From Streptomyces microflavus (GTDB taxonomy: Bacteria; Actinomycetota; Actinomycetes; Streptomycetales; Streptomycetaceae), in assembly GCF_014650075.1 (NCBI RefSeq), contig NZ_BMUG01000002.1, positions 558,001 to 622,000 of the forward strand: a stretch of 64,000 nt of DNA, in the 5' to 3' direction. Positions 25,680-34,319 of the stretch are shown here, piece after piece. Both the position numbers and the translations under genes were made by a program. The notes below the pieces were generated by a model. It did not search any database. It worked only from the letters and a program-made list of their open reading frames with translations, and was not told where the DNA came from. The first letter of the stretch is position 1. Each line of letters opens with the position of its first letter.

Positions 25680-26798
25680 TCAGCGGCGCGACATGTAGAT
25701 GTCGAGCGCCTTGTGGAGCAGCTTGTTGAGCGGAAAGTCCCACTCGCCGACGTACTCGACCGCCTCGCCGCCGGTGCCGACCTTGAACTGGATCAGGCCG
25801 AAGAGGTGGTCGTTCTCGTCCAGCGAGTCGCTGATGCCGCGCAGGTCGTAGACGGTGGCGCCCATCGCGTAGCTGTCGCGGAGCATCCGCCACTGCATGG
25901 CGTTCGACGGCCGGACCTCGCGCCCGATGTTGTCGGAGGCACCGTACGAGTACCAGACGTGCCCGCCGACGACGAGCATCGTGGCGGCGGAGAGGTTCAC
26001 GCCGTTGTGGCGGGCGAAGTAGAGCCGCATCCGGTTGGGGTCCTCGGAGTTGAGGACCGTCCACATGCGCTGGAAGTACGAGAGCGGGCGCGGGCGGAAG
26101 TGGTCGCGCACGGCCGTGATCTCGTAGAGCCGCTGCCACTCGGCCAGGTCCTCGTAGCCGCCCTGGACGACCTCGACACCGGCCTTGTCGGCCTTCTTGA
26201 TGTTGCGGCGCCACAGCTGGTTGAAGCCCTTGAGGACGTCCTCCAGGGAGCGATTGGCCAGCGGCACCTGGAAGACGTAACGGGGCTGTACGTCACCGAA
26301 TCCGGCGCCGCCGTCCTCGCCCTGCTGCCAGCCCATCTTCCGCAGCCGGTCCGCCACCTCGAAGGCGCGCGGCTCGATGTGGGTGGCCTCGACGTCGCGC
26401 AGGCGCTTCACGTCCGGGTCCTGGATGCCGGACTTGATGGCCGTGGAGTCCCAGCGCCGGATGACCACCGGCGGGCCCATCTTCACCGAGAAGGCGCCCT
26501 GCTGCTTGAGGTGGGCCAGCATCGGCTGGAGCCAGTCGTCCAGGTTGGGGGCGTACCAGTTGATGACCGGGCCCTCGGGCAGGTACGCCAGGTAGCGCTT
26601 GATCTTGGGCAGCTGGCGGTACAGGACGAGGCCCGCACCGACCATCTCGCCGTTCTTGTCGAACCAGCCCAGGTTCTCCGAGCGCCATTCGGTCTTCACA
26701 TCAGCCCACGCCGGGACCTGGCAGTGACTGGCCGAGGGCAGGTTCTGGATGTACGCCAGATGCTGCTCTCGGCTGATGGTCCTCAGGGTCAGGCTCAT
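25680..26798 (-). CDS. femX: FemX-type peptidoglycan bridge aminoacyltransferase
   Basis: A 372-residue Fem-family protein with two GNAT-like subdomains. The family adds amino acids from aminoacyl-tRNA to the stem lysine or diaminopimelate of lipid II; in Streptomyces, FemX adds the first glycine to LL-diaminopimelate and is essential in S. coelicolor. The region LWRRNIKKADKAGVEV (about 190-205) and the closing GLIQFKVGTGGEAVEYVGEWDFPLN match the family. No coiled-coil tRNA-synthetase-like arm is present. The genes on both sides, an Alr-fold protein and class A PBP genes, also concern the wall. Confidence 0.9.
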   Translation of the reverse strand: MSLTLRTISREQHLAYIQNLPSASHCQVPAWADVKTEWRSENLGWFDKNGEMVGAGLVLYRQLPKIKRYLAYLPEGPVINWYAPNLDDWLQPMLAHLKQQGAFSVKMGPPVVIRRWDSTAIKSGIQDPDVKRLRDVEATHIEPRAFEVADRLRKMGWQQGEDGGAGFGDVQPRYVFQVPLANRSLEDVLKGFNQLWRRNIKKADKAGVEVVQGGYEDLAEWQRLYEITAVRDHFRPRPLSYFQRMWTVLNSEDPNRMRLYFARHNGVNLSAATMLVVGGHVWYSYGASDNIGREVRPSNAMQWRMLRDSYAMGATVYDLRGISDSLDENDHLFGLIQFKVGTGGEAVEYVGEWDFPLNKLLHKALDIYMSRR

Positions 26799-26960
26799 GC
26801 GGGGCGCTCCTCGGCAGGTGTGTCCCCATCGGTCAGGGGCTCCGGCTCTCGCGCCGAAGCCTACTGTGACCGAGGGGTACCCGGCCTGGCCGCGTAGGGC
26901 CGGACCGCCCGCGGCAGACCGGCGCGGCCGCCGTGGCAGCCGCGTCGGACGCAGGGCCGG

Positions 26961-27302
26961 TCAGGTGATGACGCCGCCGAAGAGGCCGCCGTGCGCCATA
27001 CCGAGGTAGAAGCCGACCGCCGAGGCACCGATCCCCATGATCAGTCCGAACCTCTCCCAGGTGGTCTTCGAGATGTACTGGCCGTAGAGGCCGGTCAGAA
27101 TGCCGACCAGCCCAGCCCAGGAGCTGATCAGGTGCAGATGGTGGAACATCGCCGTCACGAAGGCGAGGACGCCGAGCACCCCGGTCACCACCATCAGGAC
27201 GTCCTGGACGGGGTGCGGCCTGCCGTCCGTCGCGAAGAGCGAGCCGGTGGCGGGGCGCCCGGTGGCGGACCGGGAGCCGGCGGGACGAATGGTCTGTGCC
27301 AT
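26961..27302 (-). CDS. Small integral membrane protein
   Basis: A 113-residue protein with about 35 polar N-terminal residues and three hydrophobic spans (VLMVVTGVLGVLAFVTAMF, SSWAGLVGILTGLYGQY, FGLIMGIGASAVGFYLGMA). I do not recognise a function. It is conserved in this place upstream of femX in Streptomyces as far as I recall, and is divergent from rpsF. ATG 27302 has AGGAGGTAC as ribosome site. Confidence 0.75.
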   Translation of the reverse strand: MAQTIRPAGSRSATGRPATGSLFATDGRPHPVQDVLMVVTGVLGVLAFVTAMFHHLHLISSWAGLVGILTGLYGQYISKTTWERFGLIMGIGASAVGFYLGMAHGGLFGGVIT

Positions 27303-27638
27303 GGAGTACCTCCTGGCCGGACGGGCGGTGGAATGTAGCGCCTCTCACACCGCATCTGTCTCGATTGTGCCCCCCGGACCCCGGATCTGCCCTCCGGGAT
27401 GTGGTCCGGATGTGCCCCCTGAGCTCCGGATTTCAACCGGAAGCCGGTCTGCAGGTAGTCTGTACGGTCTGCACCGGTGTCTGCCCAGGCCGGCACGGCG
27501 AACCCCTCCCCCAGGAACATCCCGGGAGCGGATTGTCAGTGCTGGGTGTTCTCTTCGGAGACGCCGTTGCAACACGCATCACGACCCTCCTGCCACGGAA
27601 CGACCGTGGCCGCTGAGTCCAAAGGAGGTGGGTTCCAC
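27303..27638. promoter_or_regulatory. Leader and promoter region of the rpsF operon
   Basis: The region holds repeated ccgga-containing segments at about 27374-27430 and a 7-bp stem (gccacgg / ccgtggc) at 27592-27610 just before the AAGGAGGTG ribosome site of rpsF. The hairpin may belong to an S6:S18-type autoregulatory leader, which is common upstream of rpsF, but the diagnostic features could not be verified by eye. Confidence 0.4.
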
Positions 27639-27929
27639 ATGCGTCACTACGAGGTGATGGTCATCCTCGACCCCGATCTCGAGGAGCGAGCAGTCTCCCC
27701 GCTGATCGAGAACTTCCTCTCCGTTGTCCGTGAGGGCAACGGAAAGGTGGAGAAGGTCGACACCTGGGGCCGTCGTCGGCTCGCTTACGAGATCAAGAAG
27801 AAGCCCGAGGGCATCTACTCGGTCATCGACCTGCAGGCCGAGCCTGCGGTCGTCAAGGAGCTCGACCGCCAGATGAACCTGAACGAGTCGGTCCTCCGGA
27901 CCAAGGTCCTCCGTCCCGAGATCCACTGA
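27639..27929 (+). CDS. rpsF: 30S ribosomal protein S6
   Basis: A complete 96-residue S6 beginning [12 protein letters not shown] and containing [12 protein letters not shown] and the conserved [11 protein letters not shown] near the end. It is a platform protein of the 30S subunit and pairs with S18. The ATG follows a strong AAGGAGGTG site. First gene of an rpsF-ssb-rpsR-rplI operon. Confidence 0.98.
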   Translation: MRHYEVMVILDPDLEERAVSPLIENFLSVVREGNGKVEKVDTWGRRRLAYEIKKKPEGIYSVIDLQAEPAVVKELDRQMNLNESVLRTKVLRPEIH

Positions 27930-28003
27930 GCATCTAGCTCAGCGGTTTTCGGGTCCGAGTAGCAGCAAGCAGCCAGAAGCAATCCCCGCCGAGAGGTTCA
28001 CCC

Positions 28004-28639
28004 ATGGCAGGCGAGACCGTCATCACGGTCGTCGGCAATCTCGTCGACGACCCCGAGCTGCGCTTCACCCCGTCCGGTGCGGCGGTCGCGAAGTTCCGTG
28101 TCGCGTCCACTCCCCGCATCTTCGACCGGCAGACCAATGAGTGGAAGGACGGCGAAGGCCTGTTCCTCACCTGCTCGGTCTGGCGTCAGGCGGCGGAGAA
28201 CGTCGCGGAGTCGCTCCAGCGAGGCATGCGCGTCGTCGTGCAGGGCCGGCTGAAGCAGCGGTCCTACGAGGACCGTGAGGGCGTCAAGCGCACGGTCTAC
28301 GAGCTGGACGTCGAGGAAGTCGGCCCCAGCCTCAAGAGCGCCACGGCCAAGGTCACCAAGACCACCGGTCGCGGCGGTCAGGGCGGCCAGGGCGGATACG
28401 GCGGCGGTGGCCAGCAGGGTGGCGGCAACTGGGGCGGCGGTCCCGGTGGCGGTGGCCAGCAGGGCGGCGGCGGTGCTCCCGCCGACGACCCGTGGGCGAC
28501 CGGCGCGCCGGCAGGCGGCCCGCAGAGCGGTGGCCAGCAGGGCGGCGGGAGCGGCTGGGGCGGAAGCCCCGGTGGTTCCGGCGGCTCCGGTGGTTCCGGC
28601 GGCTCTGGCGGCGGCTACTCGGACGAGCCCCCCTTCTAG
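28004..28639 (+). CDS. ssb: Single-stranded DNA-binding protein
   Basis: A 211-residue SSB. The OB fold fills the first 110 residues ([24 protein letters not shown]...). A long Gly/Gln-rich disordered linker follows, and the acidic tip DEPPF recruits partner proteins. Streptomyces has two SSB paralogues; this one, between S6 and S18, is the essential housekeeping SsbA type. It coats single-stranded DNA in replication and repair. Confidence 0.97.
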   Translation: MAGETVITVVGNLVDDPELRFTPSGAAVAKFRVASTPRIFDRQTNEWKDGEGLFLTCSVWRQAAENVAESLQRGMRVVVQGRLKQRSYEDREGVKRTVYELDVEEVGPSLKSATAKVTKTTGRGGQGGQGGYGGGGQQGGGNWGGGPGGGGQQGGGGAPADDPWATGAPAGGPQSGGQQGGGSGWGGSPGGSGGSGGSGGSGGGYSDEPPF

Positions 28640-28683
28640 GGCGGGCTCGTACCCCCACTTCTTGATCACACAGGAGAAACACC

Positions 28684-28920
28684 ATGGCGAAGCCGCCTGT
28701 GCGCAAGCCTAAGAAGAAGGTCTGCGCGTTCTGCAAGGACAAGACCCAGTACGTGGACTACAAGGACACGAACATGCTGCGGAAGTTCATTTCCGACCGC
28801 GGCAAGATCCGTGCCCGCCGCGTCACCGGCAACTGCACGCAGCACCAGCGTGACGTCGCCACGGCTGTCAAGAACAGCCGTGAGATGGCGCTGCTGCCCT
28901 ACACGTCCACCGCGCGATAA
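28684..28920 (+). CDS. rpsR: 30S ribosomal protein S18, zinc-binding form
   Basis: A 78-residue S18. The Cys residues in VCAFCKDK and the later GNCTQHQRD form the zinc ribbon of the C+ form. Actinobacteria often encode a second, cysteine-free S18 elsewhere under Zur control. It binds beside S6 on the 30S platform. Confidence 0.97.
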   Translation: MAKPPVRKPKKKVCAFCKDKTQYVDYKDTNMLRKFISDRGKIRARRVTGNCTQHQRDVATAVKNSREMALLPYTSTAR

Positions 28921-28938
28921 GGGAAGGGTGACAACAGC

Positions 28939-29385
28939 ATGAAGATCATCCTCACCCACGAGGTCTCCGGCCTCGGCACCGCCGGCGATGTCGTCGACGT
29001 CAAGGACGGGTACGCCCGCAACTACCTGGTTCCGCGTGGCTTCGCCATCCGCTGGACCAAGGGTGGCGAGAAGGACGTGGCGCAGATCCGCCGCGCCCGC
29101 AAGATCCACGAGATCGCGACGATCGAGCAGGCCAACGAGATCAAGGCCAAGCTCGAGAGCGTGAAGGTCCGTCTGGCTGTTCGCTCCGGCGACGCCGGCC
29201 GTCTCTTCGGCTCGGTCACCCCGGCGGACGTCGCTTCGGCGATCAAGGCCGCCGGTGGTCCCGACGTCGACAAGCGTCGCGTCGAGCTCGGCTCGCCGAT
29301 CAAGACGCTCGGCGGACACCAGGTGTCCGTCCGTCTGCACCCCGAGGTCGCAGCGAAGCTCGGCGTCGAGGTCGTTGCTGCCTAA
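28939..29385 (+). CDS. rplI: 50S ribosomal protein L9
   Basis: A 148-residue L9 with the conserved start [34 protein letters not shown] signature (N-terminal rRNA-binding domain), a long central helix, and a C-terminal domain. It binds 23S rRNA near the L1 stalk. It ends the operon before a terminator and two parS sites. Confidence 0.98.
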   Translation: MKIILTHEVSGLGTAGDVVDVKDGYARNYLVPRGFAIRWTKGGEKDVAQIRRARKIHEIATIEQANEIKAKLESVKVRLAVRSGDAGRLFGSVTPADVASAIKAAGGPDVDKRRVELGSPIKTLGGHQVSVRLHPEVAAKLGVEVVAA

Positions 29386-29408
29386 GGGCAGAGCTCAGCA
29401 GAGCAGGT

Positions 29409-29442
29409 GAAGGGCCGCATCCCGTTGGGGGTGCGGCCCTTC
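29409..29442. terminator. Terminator after rplI
   Basis: An 11-bp stem (gaagggccgca / tgcggcccttc) with a 12-base loop, 24 bases after the rplI stop. Confidence 0.75.
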
Positions 29443-29462
29443 GCTCTGTGCCGGGGCGGGCT

Positions 29463-29476
29463 GTTTCACGTGAAAC
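29463..29476. other. parS: parS site 7
   Basis: Perfect gtttcacgtgaaac, extended to a 20-bp palindrome (29460-29479), between the rplI terminator and the convergent MATE gene. Confidence 0.96.
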
Positions 29477-29551
29477 AGCGCCAGCCGTTCACGCGCCCGG
29501 ACGGGACTCGGGCGGGACTTGGGCGCGAGCCGGACGGCAATCGGGCGGACC

Positions 29552-29565
29552 GTTTCACGTGAAAC
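29552..29565. other. parS: parS site 8
   Basis: Perfect gtttcacgtgaaac, 89 bases from site 7, ending 20 bases before the MATE stop codon. Confidence 0.96.
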
Positions 29566-29584
29566 AGCCCGCAGAGCCCGTGTA

Positions 29585-30922
29585 TCAGCGGGTCGCGCCG
29601 GTGACGATCCACCGGCCCGAGCGGGCGCGCACCCACAGGGTGATCAGCCGGACGGCCATCATCAGCGTCATCGCCCACCAGAGTGCGGTGAGGCCGCCGC
29701 CGAGGGACGGCACCAGGAGCGCGACGGGAGCGAAGACGGCAAGCGTCACCAACATGGCCCACGCGAGATAGCGTCCGTCTCCCGCTCCCATCAGGACGCC
29801 GTCCAGGACGAAGACCACCCCGGCGATCGGCTGCGAGAGGGCCACGACCAGGAGCGCGGGGAGCAGCGTGTCCTTCACCGCCGGGTCGCTGGTGAAGAGC
29901 GGGATGAAGAGAGGCCGGGCGAGGATGATCAGCACCCCGAGCACGACACCGCAGCCGATGCCCCACTCGACCATGCGGCGGCAGGCCTCCCGTGCCCCTT
30001 TCTCGTCGCCGGCTCCCAGGTAGCGGCCGATGATGGCCTGGCCCGCGATGGCGATGGCGTCGAGTGCGAAGGCGGTCAGGCTCCACAGGGAGAGGACGAT
30101 CTGGTGCGCGGCGATGTCGCTGTCACCGAGCCGGGCGGCCACCGCGGTGGCGATCATGAGAACGGCCCTGAGCGACAGCGTTCGGACCAGGAGGGGGACA
30201 CCCGCCCGGGCACTTGCCCTGATGCCGGCGGCGTCCGGGCGGAGGGATGCGCCGTGCTTACGGGCTCCGCGGACGACCACGATCAGGTAGGCGACGGCCA
30301 TGCCCACCTGGGCCATCACCGTGCCCCAGGCGGATCCGGCGATGCCGAACCCGGCCCCGTAGACGAGGACCACATTGAGGATGCCGTTCGCCGTGAAACC
30401 GCCGATGGCGACGTACAGCGGGGTGCGGGTGTCCTGGAGTCCGCGCAGCACGCCGGTGGCGGCGAGGACGACGAGCATCGCCGGGATGCCGAAGCTGGAG
30501 ATCCGCAGATACGTGATGGCGTACGGGGCGGCGGTGTCGGAGGCCCCGAAGACGTCGACGAGCCAGGGGGCCGAGGGGATGGCGAGCGCGACGACGACGG
30601 CGCCGAGCAGCAGGGCGAGCCAGATGCCGTCCATGCCCTGGCGGATCGCGGCCGGCAGATCGCCCGCCCCGACGCGTCGGGCGACAGCGGCCGTGGTGGC
30701 GTAGGCGAGAAAGACGAAGATGCTCACGGCGGTCATCAGCAGGGCCGCGGCGATCCCGAGACCGGCCAGTTGCGGGGTGCCGAGGTGGCCGACGATGGCG
30801 CTGTCGACCATGACGAACAGGGGCTCGGCGACCAGTGCGCCGAAGGCCGGAACGGCGAGGGCGACGATCTCGCGGTCGTGCCGTCGGCGGCCTGTTCGAG
30901 GGGTGGTGGGGGCCGGGGTCAT
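29585..30922 (-). CDS. MATE-family efflux transporter (DinF type)
   Basis: A 445-residue membrane protein with about 12 spans. The first MATE repeat starts at REIVALAVPAFGALVAEPLFVMVDSAIVGHLG, and QIVLSLWSLTAFALDAIAIAGQAIIGRYLGAGD marks the second. MATE proteins export cationic drugs or metabolites using Na+ or H+ gradients. ATG 30922 is chosen over an in-frame TTG at 30931. It keeps its place between rplI and dnaB in Streptomyces. Confidence 0.9.
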   Translation of the reverse strand: MTPAPTTPRTGRRRHDREIVALAVPAFGALVAEPLFVMVDSAIVGHLGTPQLAGLGIAAALLMTAVSIFVFLAYATTAAVARRVGAGDLPAAIRQGMDGIWLALLLGAVVVALAIPSAPWLVDVFGASDTAAPYAITYLRISSFGIPAMLVVLAATGVLRGLQDTRTPLYVAIGGFTANGILNVVLVYGAGFGIAGSAWGTVMAQVGMAVAYLIVVVRGARKHGASLRPDAAGIRASARAGVPLLVRTLSLRAVLMIATAVAARLGDSDIAAHQIVLSLWSLTAFALDAIAIAGQAIIGRYLGAGDEKGAREACRRMVEWGIGCGVVLGVLIILARPLFIPLFTSDPAVKDTLLPALLVVALSQPIAGVVFVLDGVLMGAGDGRYLAWAMLVTLAVFAPVALLVPSLGGGLTALWWAMTLMMAVRLITLWVRARSGRWIVTGATR

Positions 30923-31380
30923 GGGGGTCAATCTAATCTTCCACAGGTAAGAGATGCAATGGCCTATTGTCCCTTACTTCTGCTCCCGTGCGGCGCTCAT
31001 CCGGGCGCCGTTCGCAGTGATCTTGAAATCAGGGCGAAAGTTTTTCTCCCCCACAGTCGGTGGACGGAGAATGTGCAGGTCAAGCTGGTGGTCGTCGTCC
31101 GGCTATGAGTTTGTCCACAGTGCTGTCCCCCGGTCCGTGCACAGGTTCTGAGCAGTTCTCCACAGCATCTGATCCGTCATCCACATGCCCTGTGGATAAC
31201 CAGATTGGCTGACGGTGGAGACAGGCCTACCGTGGACCGGCGCCCGCACTCCGTTCCGGCACCGGAATCAGCAGAACCAGACGCGCCGGAAGCGGAGTCG
31301 GGCGACTTGTTTGTCGGTGCCGTGCCGTAAGAAAGAGTGGCACGGCTAGGTCCGCGAAGCGGACGGGAGGAGGTGGCCCG
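30923..31380. promoter_or_regulatory. Upstream region of dnaB with DnaA-box cluster
   Basis: A 458-base gap with a lower GC content around 30940-31060. Four DnaA-box-like 9-mers lie at 31111-31119 (ttgtccaca, perfect), 31156-31164 (ttctccaca), 31177-31185 (tcatccaca) and 31191-31199 (tgtggataa, the reverse complement of ttatccaca). The last 180 bases are GC-rich, with a GGAGGAGG ribosome site for dnaB. Confidence 0.65.
31111..31199. promoter_or_regulatory. Cluster of four DnaA boxes upstream of dnaB
   Basis: Three boxes on the forward strand and one on the reverse strand fall within 89 bases. Two match the strong Streptomyces or E. coli consensus exactly. This resembles the arrangement at a DnaA-regulated promoter or titration site. 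Confidence 0.65.
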
Positions 31381-32859
31381 GTGAGCATTCCCGAGCCTTT
31401 GGACGACCCCTGGACCGAGGCTGGTCCCGGCGACCGTCTGCCTGTCTCCCGTCCGCGCCGCGGGGAGCGCAAGGGGAACCGCGAGGATCGGCACGACCGG
31501 GGCTCGGACGAGGGCTGGGACGGCGGCTCCCCCGGGTTCGAGCGGGTTCCGCCCCAGGACCTGGACGCGGAGCAGTCGGTCCTCGGCGGCATGCTGCTGT
31601 CCAAGGACGCCATCGCCGACGTCGTGGAGATCATCAAGGGCCACGACTTCTACCGCCCTGCGCACGAGACCGTCTACACGGCGATCCTCGACCTCTACGC
31701 CAAGGGCGAGCCGGCCGACCCGATCACGGTCGCCGCCGAGCTGGTCAAGCGCGGGGAGATCACCAAGGTCGGTGGTGCTCCGTACCTGCACACCCTGGTG
31801 CAGTCCGTCCCGACCGCGGCCAACGCCTCGTACTACGCGGAGATCGTCCACGAGCGGGCGGTCCTCCGCCGGCTCGTCGAGGCCGGCACGAAGATCACGC
31901 AGATGGGATACGCGGCCGACGGGGACGTCGACGAGATCGTCAACTCCGCGCAGGCCGAGATCTACGCGGTCACCGAGCAGCGCACCAGCGAGGACTACCT
32001 CCCCCTCGGGGACATCATGGAGGGCGCGCTCGACGAGATCGAGGCCATCGGTTCGCGCAGCGGCGAGATGACCGGCGTCCCGACGGGCTTCACTGACCTG
32101 GACGCCCTGACGAACGGCATGCACCCCGGCCAGATGATCGTCATCGCGGCCCGTCCCGCCATGGGCAAGTCGACGCTCGCGCTGGACTTCGCGCGCGCCG
32201 CGTCGATCAAGAACAACCTGCCCAGCGTCATCTTCTCCCTCGAAATGGGGCGCAACGAGATCGCGATGCGTCTGCTGTCGGCGGAGGCGCGGGTGGCCCT
32301 GCACCACATGCGGTCCGGCACGATGACGGACGAGGACTGGACGCGGCTTGCGCGCCGGATGCCGGAGGTCTCGGCAGCCCCCCTCTACATCGACGACTCC
32401 CCCAACCTGTCGATGATGGAGATCCGCGCCAAGTGCCGTCGGCTCAAGCAGCGCAACGACATCAAGCTCGTGATCATCGACTATCTGCAGCTGATGCAGG
32501 CCGGCGGGTCGAAGCGTTCCGAGAGCCGCCAGCAGGAGGTCTCGGACATGTCCCGAAACCTGAAGCTGCTGGCCAAGGAGCTGGAGGTCCCGGTGATCGC
32601 GCTCTCGCAGCTCAACCGTGGTCCCGAGCAGCGCACGGACAAGAAGCCGATGGTGTCCGACCTGCGTGAGTCCGGCTCCATCGAGCAGGACGCCGACATG
32701 GTCATCCTGCTCCACCGCGAGGACGCGTACGAGAAGGAGTCACCGCGCGCGGGGGAGGCCGACATCATCGTCGGCAAGCACCGTAACGGCCCGACGGCCA
32801 CCATCACCGTGGCCTTCCAGGGCCACTACTCCCGCTTCGTGGACATGGCGCAGACCTGA
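31381..32859 (+). CDS. dnaB: Replicative DNA helicase DnaB
   Basis: A 492-residue hexameric 5'-3' helicase that unwinds DNA at the fork. After about 55 charged N-terminal residues, the N-terminal domain starts at PPQDLDAEQSVLGGMLLS. The RecA-like domain has Walker A in RPAMGKST (Lys263), Walker B in LVIIDYLQLM, and the conserved SQLNRG and DLRESGSIEQDADMV motifs. No intein is present. The GTG follows GGAGGAGG closely. The upstream DnaA-box cluster suggests control by DnaA. Confidence 0.97.
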   Translation: MSIPEPLDDPWTEAGPGDRLPVSRPRRGERKGNREDRHDRGSDEGWDGGSPGFERVPPQDLDAEQSVLGGMLLSKDAIADVVEIIKGHDFYRPAHETVYTAILDLYAKGEPADPITVAAELVKRGEITKVGGAPYLHTLVQSVPTAANASYYAEIVHERAVLRRLVEAGTKITQMGYAADGDVDEIVNSAQAEIYAVTEQRTSEDYLPLGDIMEGALDEIEAIGSRSGEMTGVPTGFTDLDALTNGMHPGQMIVIAARPAMGKSTLALDFARAASIKNNLPSVIFSLEMGRNEIAMRLLSAEARVALHHMRSGTMTDEDWTRLARRMPEVSAAPLYIDDSPNLSMMEIRAKCRRLKQRNDIKLVIIDYLQLMQAGGSKRSESRQQEVSDMSRNLKLLAKELEVPVIALSQLNRGPEQRTDKKPMVSDLRESGSIEQDADMVILLHREDAYEKESPRAGEADIIVGKHRNGPTATITVAFQGHYSRFVDMAQT

Positions 32860-32900
32860 GGGGTCGTATGACGCCCGTCGTGAGCCCGGTGCGGTGACGG

Positions 32901-33476
32901 TCACCCGGCGGGGATGATGCGCTCCACGACCGTGTTCACCAGGGCGTCGAGGGCGATGTCGCCGAGCACGTCCGGCAGGGTGAAGTGCTCCAGGAGCACG
33001 CCGGTCATCGCCAGGTAGAGGACGAGGAACGCGGAGTGGTCGCCGGGGAGGCCCGTGTCGCGGTGGAAGGCGGCGCTCTCCTCGAACGACGTGCGGATCG
33101 TCCCGGTCAGCCGGGTGCGCAGTTCCGGGCGGCGGGTCGCCTCCAGGCGAAGTTCCAGCATGGCCAGGTAGCCCGTCCGGTCATCGGTCATGCGCCGGAC
33201 CAGCCAGTGCATCAGCTCGGCGACCAGCTCGCGGGAGGGGGCGGGGCGCAGGGCCTGTTCGACCTGGGCCGGGTCCGGGGTCATCCGGTTGTGGATGCGG
33301 GCTCCCGTCTGCATGAACAGGTCGTCGCGGCTGCTGAAGTAGTTCGAGGCGGTGCCCACCGGCACGCCGGCCCGGGCGTCGACGGCGCGGAACGTGAGGC
33401 CGCGGGCCCCTTCCTGTGCCAGGACGTCGATGGCCGCGTCCGTGAGCGCCACCCTGCGCTCGGGGTTCTTCGCCAT
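32901..33476 (-). CDS. TetR-family transcriptional regulator
   Basis: A 191-residue TetR protein. The N-terminal helix-turn-helix is in GLTFRAVDARAGVPVGTASNYFSSRDDLF (about residues 27-55). The ligand-binding part is all-helical and typical of the family. It is divergent from the DHFR-like gene across 174 bases that contain the AT-rich segment around 33540-33562, a possible operator, although no clean palindrome could be identified. The ligand is unknown. Confidence 0.85.
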   Translation of the reverse strand: MAKNPERRVALTDAAIDVLAQEGARGLTFRAVDARAGVPVGTASNYFSSRDDLFMQTGARIHNRMTPDPAQVEQALRPAPSRELVAELMHWLVRRMTDDRTGYLAMLELRLEATRRPELRTRLTGTIRTSFEESAAFHRDTGLPGDHSAFLVLYLAMTGVLLEHFTLPDVLGDIALDALVNTVVERIIPAG

Positions 33477-33650
33477 GAGCTCTTCTCCCTGCCCGTCGTC
33501 CTCCGAAAAGAGGCTTGCGTAAAAGCGGCTTGCAGAACCACTACACCTGAAGCACTATAAGTGACGTGGTTGCGGCCGTCGTCATCGTGATGCGGCCGCC
33601 GCCTCGTCCTGGGCCGTCGGGCCCGCGTCGGCACGTGGAACGGGGAACAC

Positions 33651-34235
33651 ATGCGCAAGCTCACGTACTTCATCGCCTGTTCGATCGACGGCTTCATCGG
33701 TGACCCGCAGGGTGATGCCGAGACCATGATGGCCTTCGTGAACGAGGAGTTCCTCGCCTTCCTCAAGGAGGAGTACCCGGAGACCATCTCGGCCGAGGGT
33801 CGCAGGATCCTCGGGCTCCACGATCTGGTGAACCAGCGGTTCGACACCGTGGTCCAGGGGCGGGCCAGCTATCAGCTGGCCCTGGACATGGGGCTGCCGA
33901 GCCCGTACGGCCATATGCGCGAGTTCGTCGCCTCCCGGACGCTCACCGAAGCGCCGGACCCGAACGTGGAGCTGATCTCGGAGGATCTGGTCGGCAGGGT
34001 CAGGGCGCTCAAGGCGGAGGAGAGCGGACTGGGTATCTGGCTCTGCGGCGGATCCCAGCTGGCCGGGGAGCTGATCGACGAGATCGACGAGCTCGTGATC
34101 AAGACCTATCCGCTGGTGTACGGCTCCGGGATGCCGATGTTCGGATCCGGTTTCGCCGCCGACGAGTTCACGCTGGAGAAGGTCCGTACGTTCGAGAACG
34201 GGGTTCTGGTGCGGACGTACAGCCGGAAGCGCTGA
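33651..34235 (+). CDS. Dihydrofolate reductase-family (RibD C-terminal-like) protein
   Basis: A 194-residue protein with the RibD_C/DHFR-like fold: the start RKLTYFIACSIDGFIG and the late ELIDEIDELVIKTYPLVYGSGMPMF match this family of NADPH-dependent reductases. The family is diverse and often of unknown substrate. It is divergent from the TetR gene, which is probably its regulator. Confidence 0.85.
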   Translation: MRKLTYFIACSIDGFIGDPQGDAETMMAFVNEEFLAFLKEEYPETISAEGRRILGLHDLVNQRFDTVVQGRASYQLALDMGLPSPYGHMREFVASRTLTEAPDPNVELISEDLVGRVRALKAEESGLGIWLCGGSQLAGELIDEIDELVIKTYPLVYGSGMPMFGSGFAADEFTLEKVRTFENGVLVRTYSRKR

Positions 34236-34319
34236 GCCTGGGCGGGAGCTGCTCCAGGAGCGGTCTTCCTGCCCGGTAATCCCCTCGTCAGGCGGCAGCC
34301 CGTCGGGTATGGGTTGACC

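Noticed and set aside
33625..33650. Possible parS near ggcacgtggaac
   Set aside because: Only the cacgtg core and part of one arm agree; at least five changes from the 14-mer.
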